In this document: piece by piece, positions 24,233 to 36,170 of the stretch
Layout: each line of letters begins with the position of its first letter
How positions within the stretch are numbered: the stretch's first letter is position 1
Assembly: GCA_019722365.1 (NCBI GenBank)
Contig: JADFUC010001722.1
Coordinates: 248,001 to 312,000, forward strand
Length of the DNA: 64,000 nt
Reading direction: 5' to 3'
Source of the DNA: Lithospermum erythrorhizon
Lineage: Eukaryota; Streptophyta; Magnoliopsida; Boraginales; Boraginaceae
Notes under the pieces: model-generated
What the model was told of the DNA's origin: nothing
Seen by the model: only the letters and a program-made list of their open reading frames with translations
The model's database searches: none
Made by a program: the position numbers and the translations under genes

Positions 24233-25335
24233 GGCTTAAATTATTCGCCCCTGTCCCCAAATCCCCAGTCGGGTTCTTGCGACTTTTGAAATCGGTCGGT
24301 TCTTACGCAGATCACCGAACTCGTCCTTTTGGGGATTCCATCCAAAATTAGAGTTAAAGTTGACGGAATCCCACTTTTAATGAGGGGCAAAACTAGAATT
24401 ACATATCTTACATGATTCTAGGGTTAATTTTAAATAAGAAAACATATTTGGATCTTTTTAATATTTCTTAAAATAATAATAAAAATAAGAATTAATAAAC
24501 CTTCCCCAACTCATCTTCTCTACGTCCATCATTTCTCATTTCTTGCAGTGGTTGACATAAAGAAATTCTTACTAATTTCCAATTAGTAAAACCAGAAAGG
24601 CAGAAACCTAACTCATACCAATAGTGGTTCAGAACTTGACTTGAATTTGCCATACATAATCTAGCATCAATACTCTACAACTCCTTAAATTTTCAAAATT
24701 AAAGTCACCCAAAATGAATAAAATCTCAACTTTATTTACACTAACCATGGTCAATTAATAAATTTACCCTGCGAGTTGCAAAACAAAAACAAAAATCAAA
24801 TAAAGTATTTTGAATTGGTGGTGGTTGATGATGAGTGGTGAGGATGGAAGAGTTGGGTGAAGGTGGGAGGAGGAGCATTTTCTTGATGTTTGAAATGGGT
24901 GTGTATTGTGATGATGGTTACGTTGAGAAAGGATAGGGCTGGTGGCTGGATCCTGGAGGAGGGTGGTGGGGAAGAAATAGGGCTAGGGGATGGAGTTGGG
25001 GCTTACGTGGGGTAGGGTGGAGGTGGAGGTGGAGGTGTGGGTGTAGAAGTGGGGGGGCTGGGGAGGGAGGTTCATTGAGTGATTATTTTATTTCAAAATT
25101 CTAAAAAGATTCAAATATATTTTCTATTTAAAATTAACCCCAAAATCCTATAAAATGTGTAATTCCAGTTTTGTCCCTCATTAAAAGTGGGATTCCATCA
25201 ACTTTAACTCTAATTTTGGATGGAATCCCCAAAATGACGAGTTTAGATAGTTTAGAGGCAGCTGATCGATTTAAAAAGTTCGAAGAACTAAGTGACTAGA
25301 TCATCTTAATTTAGGAGGCAAGAAGAATTTAAGCC
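24233..25335. mobile_element. 1.1-kb long-TIR DNA transposon with target duplication
   Basis: Starts ggcttaaatt and ends aatttaagcc. The arms (about 24233-24506 and 25068-25335) match in reverse complement over roughly 270 bp with scattered differences. Shared blocks include tggaatcccacttttaatga and ttttggggattccatccaaa variants. An 8-bp direct repeat aaaaagaa flanks it (24225-24232, 25336-25343). Eight bp fits hAT, although the A-rich target makes the length uncertain and a 9-bp MULE target cannot be excluded. No coding capacity; the interior is a G-rich strand-biased block. Confidence 0.8.
24817..25072 (+). repeat. G-rich, strand-asymmetric block with G-quadruplex motif
   Basis: The plus strand is dominated by GGT, GGA and GGGG words over about 255 bp in an otherwise AT-rich region. 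It contains a ggtggaggtggaggtggagg run. At 25051-25067 (seven G, CT, four G, A, three G) it meets the canonical G3+N1-7 pattern. It forms the core of the surrounding transposon. Confidence 0.7.
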
Positions 25336-25343
25336 AAAAAGAA

Positions 25344-25955
25344 TGTTCAAAAGTAGGGTGTGGCCATTAAGTCATATAAATCAATTATTAAATAAAGAAT
25401 AATAATGGGTCAATAGCACGTGTGATCACACATTTTCTCTTCATTCAACGTTTGATCACAAATGTTCTTGTATGTTTATTATGCGATTTGATACTTCCAT
25501 AAAAATTTATATGAAATATAAAAATTTAGAGTTCAATGAACCAAATTAGGTATATTTTTAAATGTTAATATTATCCAAAAAATAAAAAATAAAACCGGTT
25601 TATATATCTAAAGTTTAACCGGTGCGCGTAATAAGCTATATTTCAGAAGGGTAGAATATTGAGGTAATGGGGTCGGTTGCTTGTTCGTGTCTTTGAACAT
25701 CGAAGGTTAGGGATATGTTTATCTTAAGCAGGAGTTTTTTTAAGAGGTTTGATGATGAAATAAGAACAACGATAATTCTCCTTTATGATATAAAGTAAAT
25801 TTATGTTTGTGCTTTTTTACAATATTTCTCTTTAAAAGTATAATGCCGTTAGGTGGAGTATTTTTTCAATCGATAAGATATCATTTAAAAATGATAAATA
25901 AATAATAAAGTATCGAGTTATTATGTCTGATAAATGCAATAAAGTTGTAGTAACC
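25344..25955. other. Intergenic DNA, no gene seen
   Basis: AT-rich with tgatcacacattt-type words also present near 11.5 kb. No frame or domain recognised. Confidence 0.4.
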
Positions 25956-25959
25956 ACTG

Positions 25960-26580
25960 CGGTGTAGTCTCTAACCATGTCTCCTCGCTCTCCAAGCCAC
26001 AATCCCAATTCGCAATTGAATGTGGTGCATTATTACTCCTCTTAATAAATTGAAATTTTGCATCCATATTCTCTAGCGAACAATACGCCTTCCCGGATTG
26101 TCAATGCTTCTGCAACAACCTAAGTGAGCTTGTGATCCACACGAACGAACATAATTCGGCTCCAAGGAAATTCCCCTACATGTCTTTACTGACCCATCAA
26201 CATCCACATTCACTTTGTAAATGCGTACGGTTGCCACTAGTAGCTGAGGCCCATCAACATCCGTACTTTAATCCAATGTTGAGCTGGTTCGTACACTGTA
26301 CGTAGCCTTTGTCTCTCTGCTCCCACTTCGGCTCAAGGTGGTAAGGTGATTATTTGATGCTTTATACTCTGCTGCTAGTTGGATATCCTTGGTGAAGTAC
26401 ATATTATATGATTTCCAAAGGTGGTTCTGACTCGTAAAAATAATATTGTTTTGTATTTTCTAACAACCACAATACACAATAACTCACTTGCTCCAGGATT
26501 TCGTCTTTTAGATGCTCCGGCTTTGCACATAAGTGAATCCACCGATCTTCATTAAGCCACGAACCTTCACCTGTTAAAAA
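25960..26580 (-). pseudogene. LINE-type RNase H (RVT_3) remnant
   Basis: Minus-strand translation gives, in order, a zinc-binding/linker part (WIHLCAKPEHLKDEILEQVS, then PLEII and HQGYPTS) and the RNase H start YKVNVDVDGSVKTCRGIS. After a frameshift it gives VVAEALTIREGVLFARE, matching the 'AEALAIREGLLFA' helix of plant LINE RNase H domains. Many stops and shifts. No reverse transcriptase was found upstream on the same strand, so this is a fragment. Confidence 0.65.
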
Positions 26581-26589
26581 TTGACAAGG

Positions 26590-28530
26590 AGAGGAAAAAC
26601 CAGAATATTCTAGTGAAAGGAAAGAAAGAAGTAAATGATAGATACTTTCACTAGGGTATTATAACACCCAATGATCCTCCTCATCATAAGCTCATCCTCA
26701 TAACATTATCCTAGTTGGTAGTGCATTATGAAGATACTTTCAGATAAAGTTTGACCCTTGGGGAATATGTGAGTTGTTATGTAATCGATTTACCCGAATA
26801 GTTGATACATTATTTATGTTTAATTCGAAATTATTAAAAGAAAAGAGTTAAACTTACACTCCTTCAAAGTTTTCAAATTAATATTTTATTTTGAATTATT
26901 TTGAACATAAATAGTGCTAAATATCTTATGAAAATTCTGATAAAATACAAAGATTAATTTTTTTAAATAATAATAATGATGATGACACCACATATTTCTT
27001 GAAAAAATTGCTTTAGCAAGCTTTTTAATCATTGAACAAGTAGGAAGATGATAATGAACTTGACTCTGGCGCTAGAGTCAAGCGAAAGGATAATCAAGTT
27101 TCAAAATTCTATTATTGTTGCGGTCTCCGTTACCACTTTTTAAATAATGAATAATCTTCCTTAAGCGAACAACAAAAGAAATAAGCGGTCATATTATTAT
27201 ATTATTATTACTCGCTACATATGAAAATGATGTTTGAACTAAAATTGGATGATTGACTATTTGTATTTTGAGCATAAGTATTGTTTATATATATTGGATA
27301 ATATTTTATTAAAGTGTAGTTTGATGATTAAATATTAAATTGGACAATTTTTTTGAGTGAATGGAGTACTATTAGTATGATATATTTGGATGTTTTTCAA
27401 TATTCTTATTTCTAAAGAATGAAAATTTATATAAGGAAAATCATAATAAAAGGAAAGAATAATGAGTGGTGGATATTTTTTATCCAATGAGTATTGTTGT
27501 TTAAATGAGTAAGCCCAAGAGCGTAAAGTACTATTTACGTGAGGGTAATGATGCTATACGAGATCGGTATATGCCGAAAGTAATAGTATGCAAGGAATAT
27601 AAAGAGACTCTAATGATTAATATTAGTTTTATATTTTTCATGCCGTTTATGAATTTTGATAATTAATATTGATTTAATAGGGCATATATGAAGAAAGTAT
27701 GTCTAATATTAGTTTAATAAGAGTAATGAAATATTTTGTTCATAGTATATCTCATGAAATTATATTTTTGACTACTTTTAGAATAATGACAATTTATGAT
27801 TTAATAATGTAAAAATGAAAGAAATGAGAAAAAATACAAAATTTATTCGAACTTTTATATATATTAGAGATTAAAGATGTACAAGAAATAATCAGAGTTT
27901 TAACGAATAGCTAATCACCATATGTTATTGATCAACATCTTCATTATATGAAAGAAGGATCCAACAGTTCGTCAACAACGTAAATTTTTTATGATTATGC
28001 TTTTAAGATTATTTTTTAGTAACATAAGTAAATTCAATGTTTAATGCCAATAATTAGAGTACTTTTAGGTAGTCACTGATCATAGAGTAGTGACTAATGT
28101 ATTTATATATTTTTCATCCCTTTTATAAATCTCATTAACTTTTTTGTTATAATAGTTATTTAAATATTAACAAAAATATTTTTCAAAATTATTATTATTA
28201 AAAAAAATCTATCAAAATGATTATACGAGTTTAACTCTTAATTACATAATTTATCATTGAAAAACTTGTAATCATCCCTAAAAAGATTATCAAGTTTAGA
28301 ATTTTGACCAATTAAATTTTATATTTGAACATACAATTTAATTTGGTGAACAATATCAAATGATAGTATTTTTTAATTTCCTTTACTATTGTAATTGTAA
28401 AGCGTGCAAATATTTATTATTTATAATTATATTGCACCATACAATGAAACCCCTTTGAAAAAATTCTTACAGGTACAAAGAAATATTTATCAAATGATTT
28501 AGGTCATTATCGATATATTGATACACGAGC
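26590..28530. other. AT-rich intergenic DNA, about 1.9 kb
   Basis: No gene supported. A lone Stowaway-like right end (gagtgaatggagta) is near 27353-27367. The rest is low-complexity AT sequence with scattered short repeats. Confidence 0.4.
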
Positions 28531-28539
28531 GGTTGTTGG

Positions 28540-28830
28540 CATCTGAGGAATGCTAGACTTGGACTTAGTTTGATTTGGACTTGATCTTGGATTTGGATAT
28601 GTTCTGGACTTTGAATGTGATCCTCGACTTGGATATATCGTGCGGCTTGGACCTCCTTGACTAGGTTATTGTGACTTGGACCCAGCTAATTTAAGTTAAG
28701 CTAAATCTTGTTGGCCGCATCTTTGGTTCCCATGACTTGGTATCGCGATGCTTGGAGCTTTCTTGACTTGGATATCGAGGTGTTGGTGCGCTTTGATCCG
28801 ATATTGGCTATATGGACTTGATTTTGGATA
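28540..28830 (-). repeat. Low-complexity repeat, possible remnant of a Ser/Lys/Pro-rich coding sequence
   Basis: The plus strand repeats gacttgga words about every 10-20 bp. The minus-strand frame reads as Ser, Lys, Arg and Pro-rich (for example SHSKSRTYPNPRSSPNQTKS). Similar words resume at 29837-29910 (cccagtcttggtttagaccc, gacccagatttgg), so the block appears split by the element between them. I do not recognise the protein; it may simply be a minisatellite. Confidence 0.4.
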
Positions 28831-29836
28831 GGGTTGTAAATGAACACGAGCGTTCGATTCGATTTGGAGTATTCGGGTTGAAATAGTTCGTCTGAGAAGT
28901 TGAATTCGGTCGAAACAGCAGAGCCGAATGTTAAAAGTCAAGATTCGGCAAACCGATTCGAAAAATATTAAATTTCGATGACTTTATAGGACTTTAGCCC
29001 AAATTTTAACCCATGCAGAGACTCATTTATGAGACCGCTAAACCCATAAATAACATAACGACCATTTAACAGAGATAACCCCAGACCTCTCAAATCCTTT
29101 CTCTGAGAACCTCGTATGTCTACGATCTTCCCTGCTTTCATCTCAAATATAAGTTTCTCGTCTTTCTCATCTCTCTTGATGGTAATGGGGATTTGAAGCG
29201 AAACTTCGATTAAAAAAATTTGAATTTTGATTTAGGCGAGAAGCGTTGAATTGTCAATCAAAAATGAAGTCGATGGTAAGGTTAGGTTTGAAGATGCATC
29301 ATGCATGTACAATTTGAAGATTTGAATTGGTTTTGAGATAAGTTTTTAAATTTTAATATTTTAATATTTTGATCTTTGAATTTTTAGATGTTTTAAATTT
29401 TAATATTTTTGATCTTAATTTTAGTTATTATTTCAATCATGTTTTGATTTTAGGATTTTAATTATGTTGGAAATTTGATATTTTTGTGGTTCGATAGTTC
29501 GGTTGTTACAAATTAAATTATTTTTTGTTCAATTATTAATTCAATTAGGTTTTCTTTAATTAGGTATTGACATATTTTCAAAATGCTGCTAAAGGTTCCA
29601 TATTTGTCAAATTTTATGAATAATTGAATTCAACCCAGAAATTTGAAAAGATATGAAAATCTTGAATATTTAGGCGGGCGATGTTCGAACCGTTAGTTCG
29701 AGACTCATCGAACTCGAGCCGAGGAGTAATTTTTGAGGTTCGGCCGTCAGGCCAGAATCGAACCTAAGGTTCGAACTTCCCATGGCGAACTCGAACCCTA
29801 TGATATTCCGGTGGGTTCGACTCGTCTATTCCCAGT
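28831..29836. mobile_element. Probable insertion with hAT-like ends
   Basis: Begins tagggttgtaaatgaacacg and ends with cgaaccctatgatattccgg followed by gttcgactcgtctattccca. It carries gttcgaac-type words at both ends, as in many plant hAT-derived non-autonomous elements (TAGGGGTGTAAATGAACC ends). It interrupts the gacttgga repeat. The repetitive target hides any target duplication. No transposase seen. Confidence 0.45.
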
Positions 29837-29911
29837 CTTGGTTTAGACCCAGATTTGGTACGTGTCCCAGCTTGTGATCCTCATGGACTAGACTAGTTAC
29901 GTGTCTTGCTT

Positions 29912-30079
29912 GGCCGTGCTGAGAACTTAGGTGATATCTTAAACACATAGGGATATGGTGGTTGCCTACTTTCGCGTCAAGGGGTGGTTTAGCATCTTCT
30001 TCCCGTGTTTCTTGACGGCGGAGGTCTTAGCGGCGTGTATCCGGCTGAATTTACTACAAAGGGTTTGTGCGGCTTAATC
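29912..30079. other. Short unclassified stretch
   Basis: Mixed composition between the interrupted repeat and the dispersed repeat copy. No gene seen. Confidence 0.3.
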
Positions 30080-30960
30080 TGCAACGATTTGATATTTGAG
30101 ATATGAATTGATCGATTCTAAATCATATTTGGATATTATTATGGAATTATTATGTTTTGCAATAATTCAACCTCTATTCATGTCGTATTATTTTGGCTAT
30201 GAGGTTGAAGATTTATGTGGTTTTCCGCCGTTCTTGGCTTTGGGCGTATATTTTGTTTTGGAGGATGAAGATTTGAATGTTTTGCCTCGAGTGGTGGAGG
30301 AGTTAAAGATTTATATTTTGTTAATTGGTGATGGTGGTTTCTCACGAAACTTCAAAGGATTCTTTATCGGAAGAGTACTATAGAGCTTTTTCTATATAAA
30401 TCTTTCTTAGGAGATTTTTTGTTGTATTTTCTAAGTATTTTTCCTAATTTTAACTTATGATTTTGAAAATAAGGGGTAGGGGTATTTGTAGGCTTTCGGT
30501 GTGGTTGGTCAGTGGATCGTGAGGTGGCGGGAACAAATGCGAGCAGGTTGATCGTGGGTAAGATATGGACCATGAAATTTTGAGCTTTCCACTTACCCAA
30601 GAATAAATAGGCGCCTACTTTGAGGCATTCCCTAAGGTTTTTCACAGATAAAAATATTTAAATATTAACCAAGACATTTCCTTGATATATTTATTTCATT
30701 AAGCAACTTAAAAACCATTTTACGTTTAAATTAAGTTGTCGACATAAAATCCTAATTTTTAACCCAAATTAATTTGAGGGCTTGATTCAGACCCTTAATG
30801 ACTTCAATACCTTTTTATTGAAAACCCAATCAAAACAAAATAGCCACATATACTTATGTGATTGATCTTCATTTAATTACTTTTAGTGTCCAAATAAATT
30901 TAACCCAATTAAACATAATTATTAAAATTTCAATGAGTTACAACAATGATAATTTTCTTC
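30080..30960 (+). repeat. Dispersed repeat family, copy B
   Basis: Collinear with 4690-5440: ggattctttatcggaagagt, aggagattttttgttgtatt, gtaggctttcggtgtggttg, actttgaggcattccctaag and ataaaatcctaatttttaac occur in the same order and strand. The open frames at 30096-30383 and 30364-30645 are not conserved between the copies. I therefore treat the region as non-coding, probably LTR-derived. Confidence 0.6.
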
Positions 30961-32252
30961 AAATCAAATATGTTTATTACTTTCATAGATAATTAATTAT
31001 TCGTATTCAAATTTGTCATAATAAGTCATAATCTGTAAGATCCATTGCGCTTCATAAATGTCTAGATATGTATAGGTTTATGAAACTATAATGACACCAT
31101 AATTTAAAATTGTGAGTATAAGGATTTACATTTATGTGACTAACAATTACTTTGATTTTGTAGATAAGAGAGAAAAATAATATTTTCCTAAAATAATATA
31201 AGGTACATTTTAATATGTCATATCCAAAATGTTCAAAATATAACTATTTAAGTGCAAAACTTACATATATTTTACTATTTTCTAAAATGATACAATAATT
31301 ATGTATTAAATCAATATTTGTTTATTAGCGATAAATTTTTTTGTTGGACTAGTAAATAACAGTAAATACACTTATTAAGCAATTTAAATAATCAAGCATA
31401 CTGTTTTTGTTATCGAACTTTCTTACCAAGTAGAATCTTTCATGTGTATATAAACAAGACTTATCCTCCACACAATTTATTTGTAAGACATAAATTCATT
31501 TACAAATTCTTTTCTTTTTATTTATTTGAAACGATGATTTATTGAGGTGGAAATAATAAATGCTTACATAGTTCCATATGGTAAATGAGCTTGCAAGATA
31601 GTCTCTAGGCTAAGCTATACAACTTTACATGACAGAAAGAAAAATACAAATAAGAGCAATCTGCATATTCCAAACTAGGCATTCCCTCAGCAGAGAGAAC
31701 TCCTGGGTAATCACATATTAACAGCATTTTCCATCTAGAATTCTTAATCCTACAAATAATTGGACAATAAGGTCTTGTTATAAGGAATGACAATGTATTG
31801 AGTACCATAACTGTAAGAATATTATTTAAGAATATAATGTAATTCAAAATCATTTAAATTCTTTTCCATTAAGATGATCATTAATAGGATGATTAATTTT
31901 ATATTAATTAGCAAATTATTACAAATATTACAAATCTTGATTTTATTAACTTTGATGGAAAGTTAATATTAAGTTAATTAGAAAATTTGAAGTTTGGTCC
32001 TCTCTCTACTTAAGCCCATCTAAAGGTTGTAACAGAGCAATAATCGTTATTATGCCATGTAAAAAGGATTTATAGAAGCGAAAGAGGGGCAACTGCCGAA
32101 TTGATCTGGCTAGTAGAGAACCTACTCGGTATGAATCAAATTCATTCTAATTATGTACTAGCGATTAGGTATGTCAATGTCGATTATGTTATATTTTACA
32201 TATAGCTGATAATCATATGTTGAATTTTTGGGATTATGTTATGTTAAATAAT
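30961..32252. other. AT-rich intergenic DNA
   Basis: No gene supported. An 82-codon minus frame at 31605-31853 has no recognised domain. Around 31990-32170 the composition is more balanced, but I cannot assign it. Confidence 0.35.
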
Positions 32253-32254
32253 TA

Positions 32255-32476
32255 CTACCTCCATCCCAATTGTCATTTTAAATTTTGTTCATCTCTTGAG
32301 CTTTGGCCTTAATATATTTGTATTATATAATATACTTATAAAAATATATCAATGGAAAGAGTTTGAAATGTAATTTTCGTTGATATAGTTTTAAGCCAGT
32401 ATTGCTCTGATACGAATAAAATATTATGGTAGTTGAAAGAGCAAGTCAAGATAATAACGTGAGATGGAAAGGAAGA
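32255..32476. mobile_element. Stowaway-like MITE (diverged)
   Basis: The left end ctacctccatcccaattgtc after TA, and the right end gagatggaaaggaag before a TA, are weakly inverted. The inside has the AT-rich tatttgtatt-type core of Stowaways. It directly abuts the 3' end of the F-box pseudogene. Confidence 0.4.
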
Positions 32477-32479
32477 TAA

Positions 32480-33740
32480 CCTCGTGCTATGGATGTTCCA
32501 AATGTCTTTGTTTGATGTGTTTCCACATTATGCAACCACAGTTTCATCCCAATTTGTGTTGCGGATCTTCCATGTAAATATAACCTCGTGGTACTTTCCT
32601 GGGGTACATAATGTCGACTGATCCGAGATAACAATCAATATCCTCAGTAGAATATCCATCTAATTGAAAAAAAGTGACATATATAAGATAGATTTGATAC
32701 TTGACGACCCATGATTCCCAATTTGTGTTATCCTCCAAGATCCATAAGTTGATGATTCTATCTTCGACTCAAAGAGTATGACAAAACATAATTATTCCAT
32801 CATAACTATGAGTCGCATCATGAGTTCATAGTAAATTTAACACGTTCTAACACATGACAAATTATTGTGATTGTCTACTTGATTGATGGGAGGATAAGGA
32901 AAGGCTTCCTTTGAATATCGAAAGCTACCACCATCTTGCAGCAATGGCACCACTTAATGTTGAGGCTCCCATCATTTCTATTTAGTGAACACCTTTAATG
33001 TTAAAAGATCTCTTGCTGTAAGGTTATTAGAGATTTCTTGTAAAAACACTAGCCCTAATCAGTTCATAATGAGAAGATTCCAATACATTACATCTCCCAC
33101 AATAGCCGCTTGAAAAGATATCATGGTCAATCCTAGATCTTGTTTGATAGTTTCTTTCCCAGACATTCCGTGATAAACTGAAGAAGTATTGATCCATATG
33201 TTTATCTAGGTCATGATGAGCAATAAGCAGTATTCATCTCTACAACCAATCAAATAAATTCACAGAGATGTTCAACCGATTTATATATAGTTTTTGGATA
33301 ATTATCATCTTTCTCACAGCTCCCATTAGGGGTTGAAAATTATGTAATTATAGTCATCGATGACCAGTAATCCACCACATGAATTTGTTATCGCGATGAG
33401 CAGGACATGTAGGGGACTGTACTATCTAGAAATGGCCTTCATCACCGATGATTTTCTTGATATTCTTTGTATTGTTATGAGAAACATTGTAGTCACAAAA
33501 TTTGAACATTAGACTTTCCATAATAGGAAGAACGGATGAAAAGGGTACTCGTCAACTCTAGGACAAGTTTGAAACATGTAAATTGATAAATAAGTGGATG
33601 AGATCAGTTTACTTATTGTGACATACCTTCTTACTCAGCATCATCGCCGATACTCAACCAATATCTCAATCCGGATATCATCAGGAACATAAACATGTAT
33701 CGAAGGAGGCGGCGGCGAGGAGGACACCAAAAACAGGCTG
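32480..33740 (-). pseudogene. F-box protein gene remnant (FBA-type C-terminus)
   Basis: Read on the minus strand. It starts with a Pro/Ser-rich lead and VYVPDDIRIEILVEY (about 33700-33656), matching the first helix of an F-box (LPDDIITEILLRLP). SKLISSTYLSIYMFQTC follows, the usual end of the F-box. After breaks come SCGGLLVIDDYNYIIFNP (near 33390-33330) and VVAFDIQRKPFLILP (near 32930-32890). WILEDNTNWESWVVKYQIYL (about 32740-32680) fits the 'WVLEDY-ESWVKKY' block of F-box-associated domains. Order and spacing match a normal F-box gene of about 400 codons, which in an SCF ubiquitin ligase would pick substrates. Numerous in-frame stops and frameshifts make a working product unlikely. Confidence 0.65.
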
Positions 33741-33744
33741 ATTC

Positions 33745-34199
33745 TATTATTGAATCATACCATGAAATGTTAATCATGAAACCAAGACAGAAAAAATGTC
33801 CCCATTTAAAGATAAACATTAAATTTTATCTGGAGAAGGACAAAATCCTCATGAGGATGATAACCTGTGTCAAAGCTGGAGTATAACACATAAATATGGC
33901 TATTAACTTATTTTGAGAGAGGTAATCATAAATTAAAGACGATTCTTGAGCTTTCTTAAATGGAATGTGCGATGAAGAAAACCGGTTGTAATTCACAGGT
34001 ACCTGAGCTCGTCTGACCACTGATAGATTGAACTTGAACCCACTAAAATTTAGAATTATTGCAGAGCACAGCAGTACCCTCGCTCCTTAGACAAAGACTT
34101 TAATATCATGACAAAGAGCCAAAAGATACAGCCTCACCGCATGGAACCCGACACAGAGGTGAGGGCCATTCGAGATCACTGCCATCAAAGGAATGAGAA
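33745..34199. other. Unclassified sequence between F-box remnant and gypsy element
   Basis: Short frames on both strands, none convincing. Base composition becomes GC-richer after about 34050, marking the approximate start of the retroelement. Confidence 0.35.
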
Positions 34200-34929
34200 T
34201 CCCCCCGAGGGGGTGGTGTGGCGGGAGGAGGCGAGGTCCCGATCCTAGGCTCGCTAAATCCTGCCCGGTGGCATGCAGAGATCCATAATTCCCAATCTGA
34301 TTATCTGAACATGCGAGTGAGTCTCAATGATCACCGGATCGCCGTCGACTGGTATATCGTGGTAAAGCAAAGGTCCACGCCGACGAGGTCCTTCCGGACC
34401 ACCAATCGAGTAATATGACTATATCGCCTAAACGGAGGCAAAGCGTAGTAATGCATTAGGTCGTAGTGAGTGGGCCTTCAAGACTCTCGTTCGGAAAACC
34501 TAGTTATGCGTCACGGGTATGACCTCGCGCCATCGATAGCTACTTGAAAGGTCCGCTAGCCAGGGAAAACCGACGGTACACAAAAAGAAAGGTGACAAGT
34601 CAATCCAAATACCGTCGCGATAAATACTAAAACACCGAGGGGATCTGTGAGACCATGCATATGCCACAGGCAACTCGACCCAGACGTGCGAGAGGCGATA
34701 GTAATCATTAGCCTATACAAATTCGGTAACACTTGCCAAACTATCGCCCATGAGTGAGGCGGTGAAACATGCTGCTGTTTCCGTTTCTCAAGCAGAGCTA
34801 AAACGCATGAGATGCCTAGGGGTTTTAGGACCTCGGTAAATCGGCGGTCAGCCAATCCTGATCGCCGACTCCCAACTCTCTTTTGGGCGATGGCGATGAA
34901 GTATCTGCGAGGCATTCCTAGCGGCACAA

Positions 34930-35160
34930 TCAGACAGCGTTGAAGTGGTTTCATAAATTACCACCTAACTCCATAGATTGTTGGCAGGATGCGGTAGATT
35001 TAGTCATGGACAAATTTGGAGGGTCGATCGTTGCAGATGCCGACGAGAGAACCTTGATGGAAATATAACAAAAACCCAGAGAGACTTTGAGAAGCTATGC
35101 TACTCGGTTTGAAGAAGTGGCTTCTGACAGCCACCGACGACCAATGAGAAAGTGACGATG
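34930..35160 (+). pseudogene. gypsy gag core remnant
   Basis: A plus-strand frame reads KWFHKLPPNSIDCWQDAVDL, then VMDKFGGSIVADADERTLME. After a stop it reads QKPRETLRSYATRFEEVASD. These match the retrotransposon gag domain, with its W-LP-SI-W-F core and the 'L-QSLRDYV-RF' helix. At least one frameshift lies before it and stops lie within and after it. Confidence 0.7.
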
Positions 35161-35889
35161 ATCTCATTCTTCCCGCAGTGGAATACGGGCCACAAAAGGA
35201 AAATTGAAATGAAACCACTGCAGCGAAATGGTATCGAAAGTTGGTCATCGGTCATCAAATGGAAAAGTGAAGTTGTTGTCAGTAGCGTGCAAGGAGGCTT
35301 GGGAAGAAACCCGTGATAAGTGGCAGCATGGGTCCTTGAAAGGCGAGTGTGGGATAGGTTGCAAAACAAAAGACAATCATCTCTTAAAGGCCACGGCTCA
35401 AGGTCACCTCGGCAATTGGCGCAGAACAAATCTAGACCCGATTGGCACGCAATATACTCAACTTAAGATCCCGGTGGGAAGAATCTATGCCCAAATGGAG
35501 ACAAAGTTCCTTCGAGGCCCTGAAAATTAAGGCCCCTCCCCACCGAAGGGACCTTAAAACATATTGTGAATACAAAAGACACAGCCTGACTGCCGACTCT
35601 TGAAGGCGGAGATAGAGAAGTTGATAAAGAAAGGCCAGTTGCGAGAATTTGTGAAAAACGACCAAAGGGGATTTCCTCGGAACTCTGGGGGAACCGTCCG
35701 CCGTAAATATCTTGAATTCGAAGATGCAATGAGCGCTCCCCACGTTAGCGAGGAGGGTAGATACCATCTCTAGAGGGTTAGCAGGCGGATGAGATACCTC
35801 AGCGAAGGAGCTCAGAGAACATCTATGCCTTAGGCTCTCCCATTGCCGCTATGTGAGTATAAATAGAAACATGGGAAGGAACTTCATGA

Positions 35890-36170
35890 GTTGGAGTTAC
35901 CCATGTGACCTTGGTGGTTAGTCCCACGATATCTAATTTTGCGGTGGCGAGGATGTTGGTGGACACTAGAAGTTCGGTTGACATTTTGTATTTGCGAGTA
36001 TATGACAAGCTTGGGCTCGCTGAACGCCTAAAGCCGGGCCTTGGCGCCATTGACGGCTTTCACGGGACATTCCATTCATCCCGTGGGAATAGCCGAATTG
36101 GATGCCGGTTGGAAAAGGGTTCCCGAATAGTTGCGGTGCTAGCATCGCCCGCGATTAAACTGTGACCCGT
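35890..36170 (+). pseudogene. gypsy aspartic protease remnant
   Basis: Frame 35905-36165 contains ARMLVDTRSSVDILYLRVYD. This corresponds to the protease active-site loop, normally V-D-T/S-G-S-S-A-D-I-L. The catalytic Asp is present but the invariant Gly after Thr is Arg (codon near 35968), which would inactivate the enzyme. The following IDGFHGTFHSSRG and IGCR pieces fit the flap region. Confidence 0.65.

Noticed and set aside
28696..28941. 81-codon minus-strand frame
   Set aside because: Crosses the boundary between the gacttgga repeat and the hAT-like insertion, so it cannot be one original gene.
30096..30645. Two open frames of 95 and 93 codons
   Set aside because: They fall in dispersed repeat copy B; the related copy A at 4.7-5.4 kb does not preserve either frame.
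34556..34954. 132-codon minus-strand open frame
   Set aside because: It lies antisense to the gypsy gag region. The plus strand carries gag motifs immediately after it and the minus translation matches nothing; a shadow frame.
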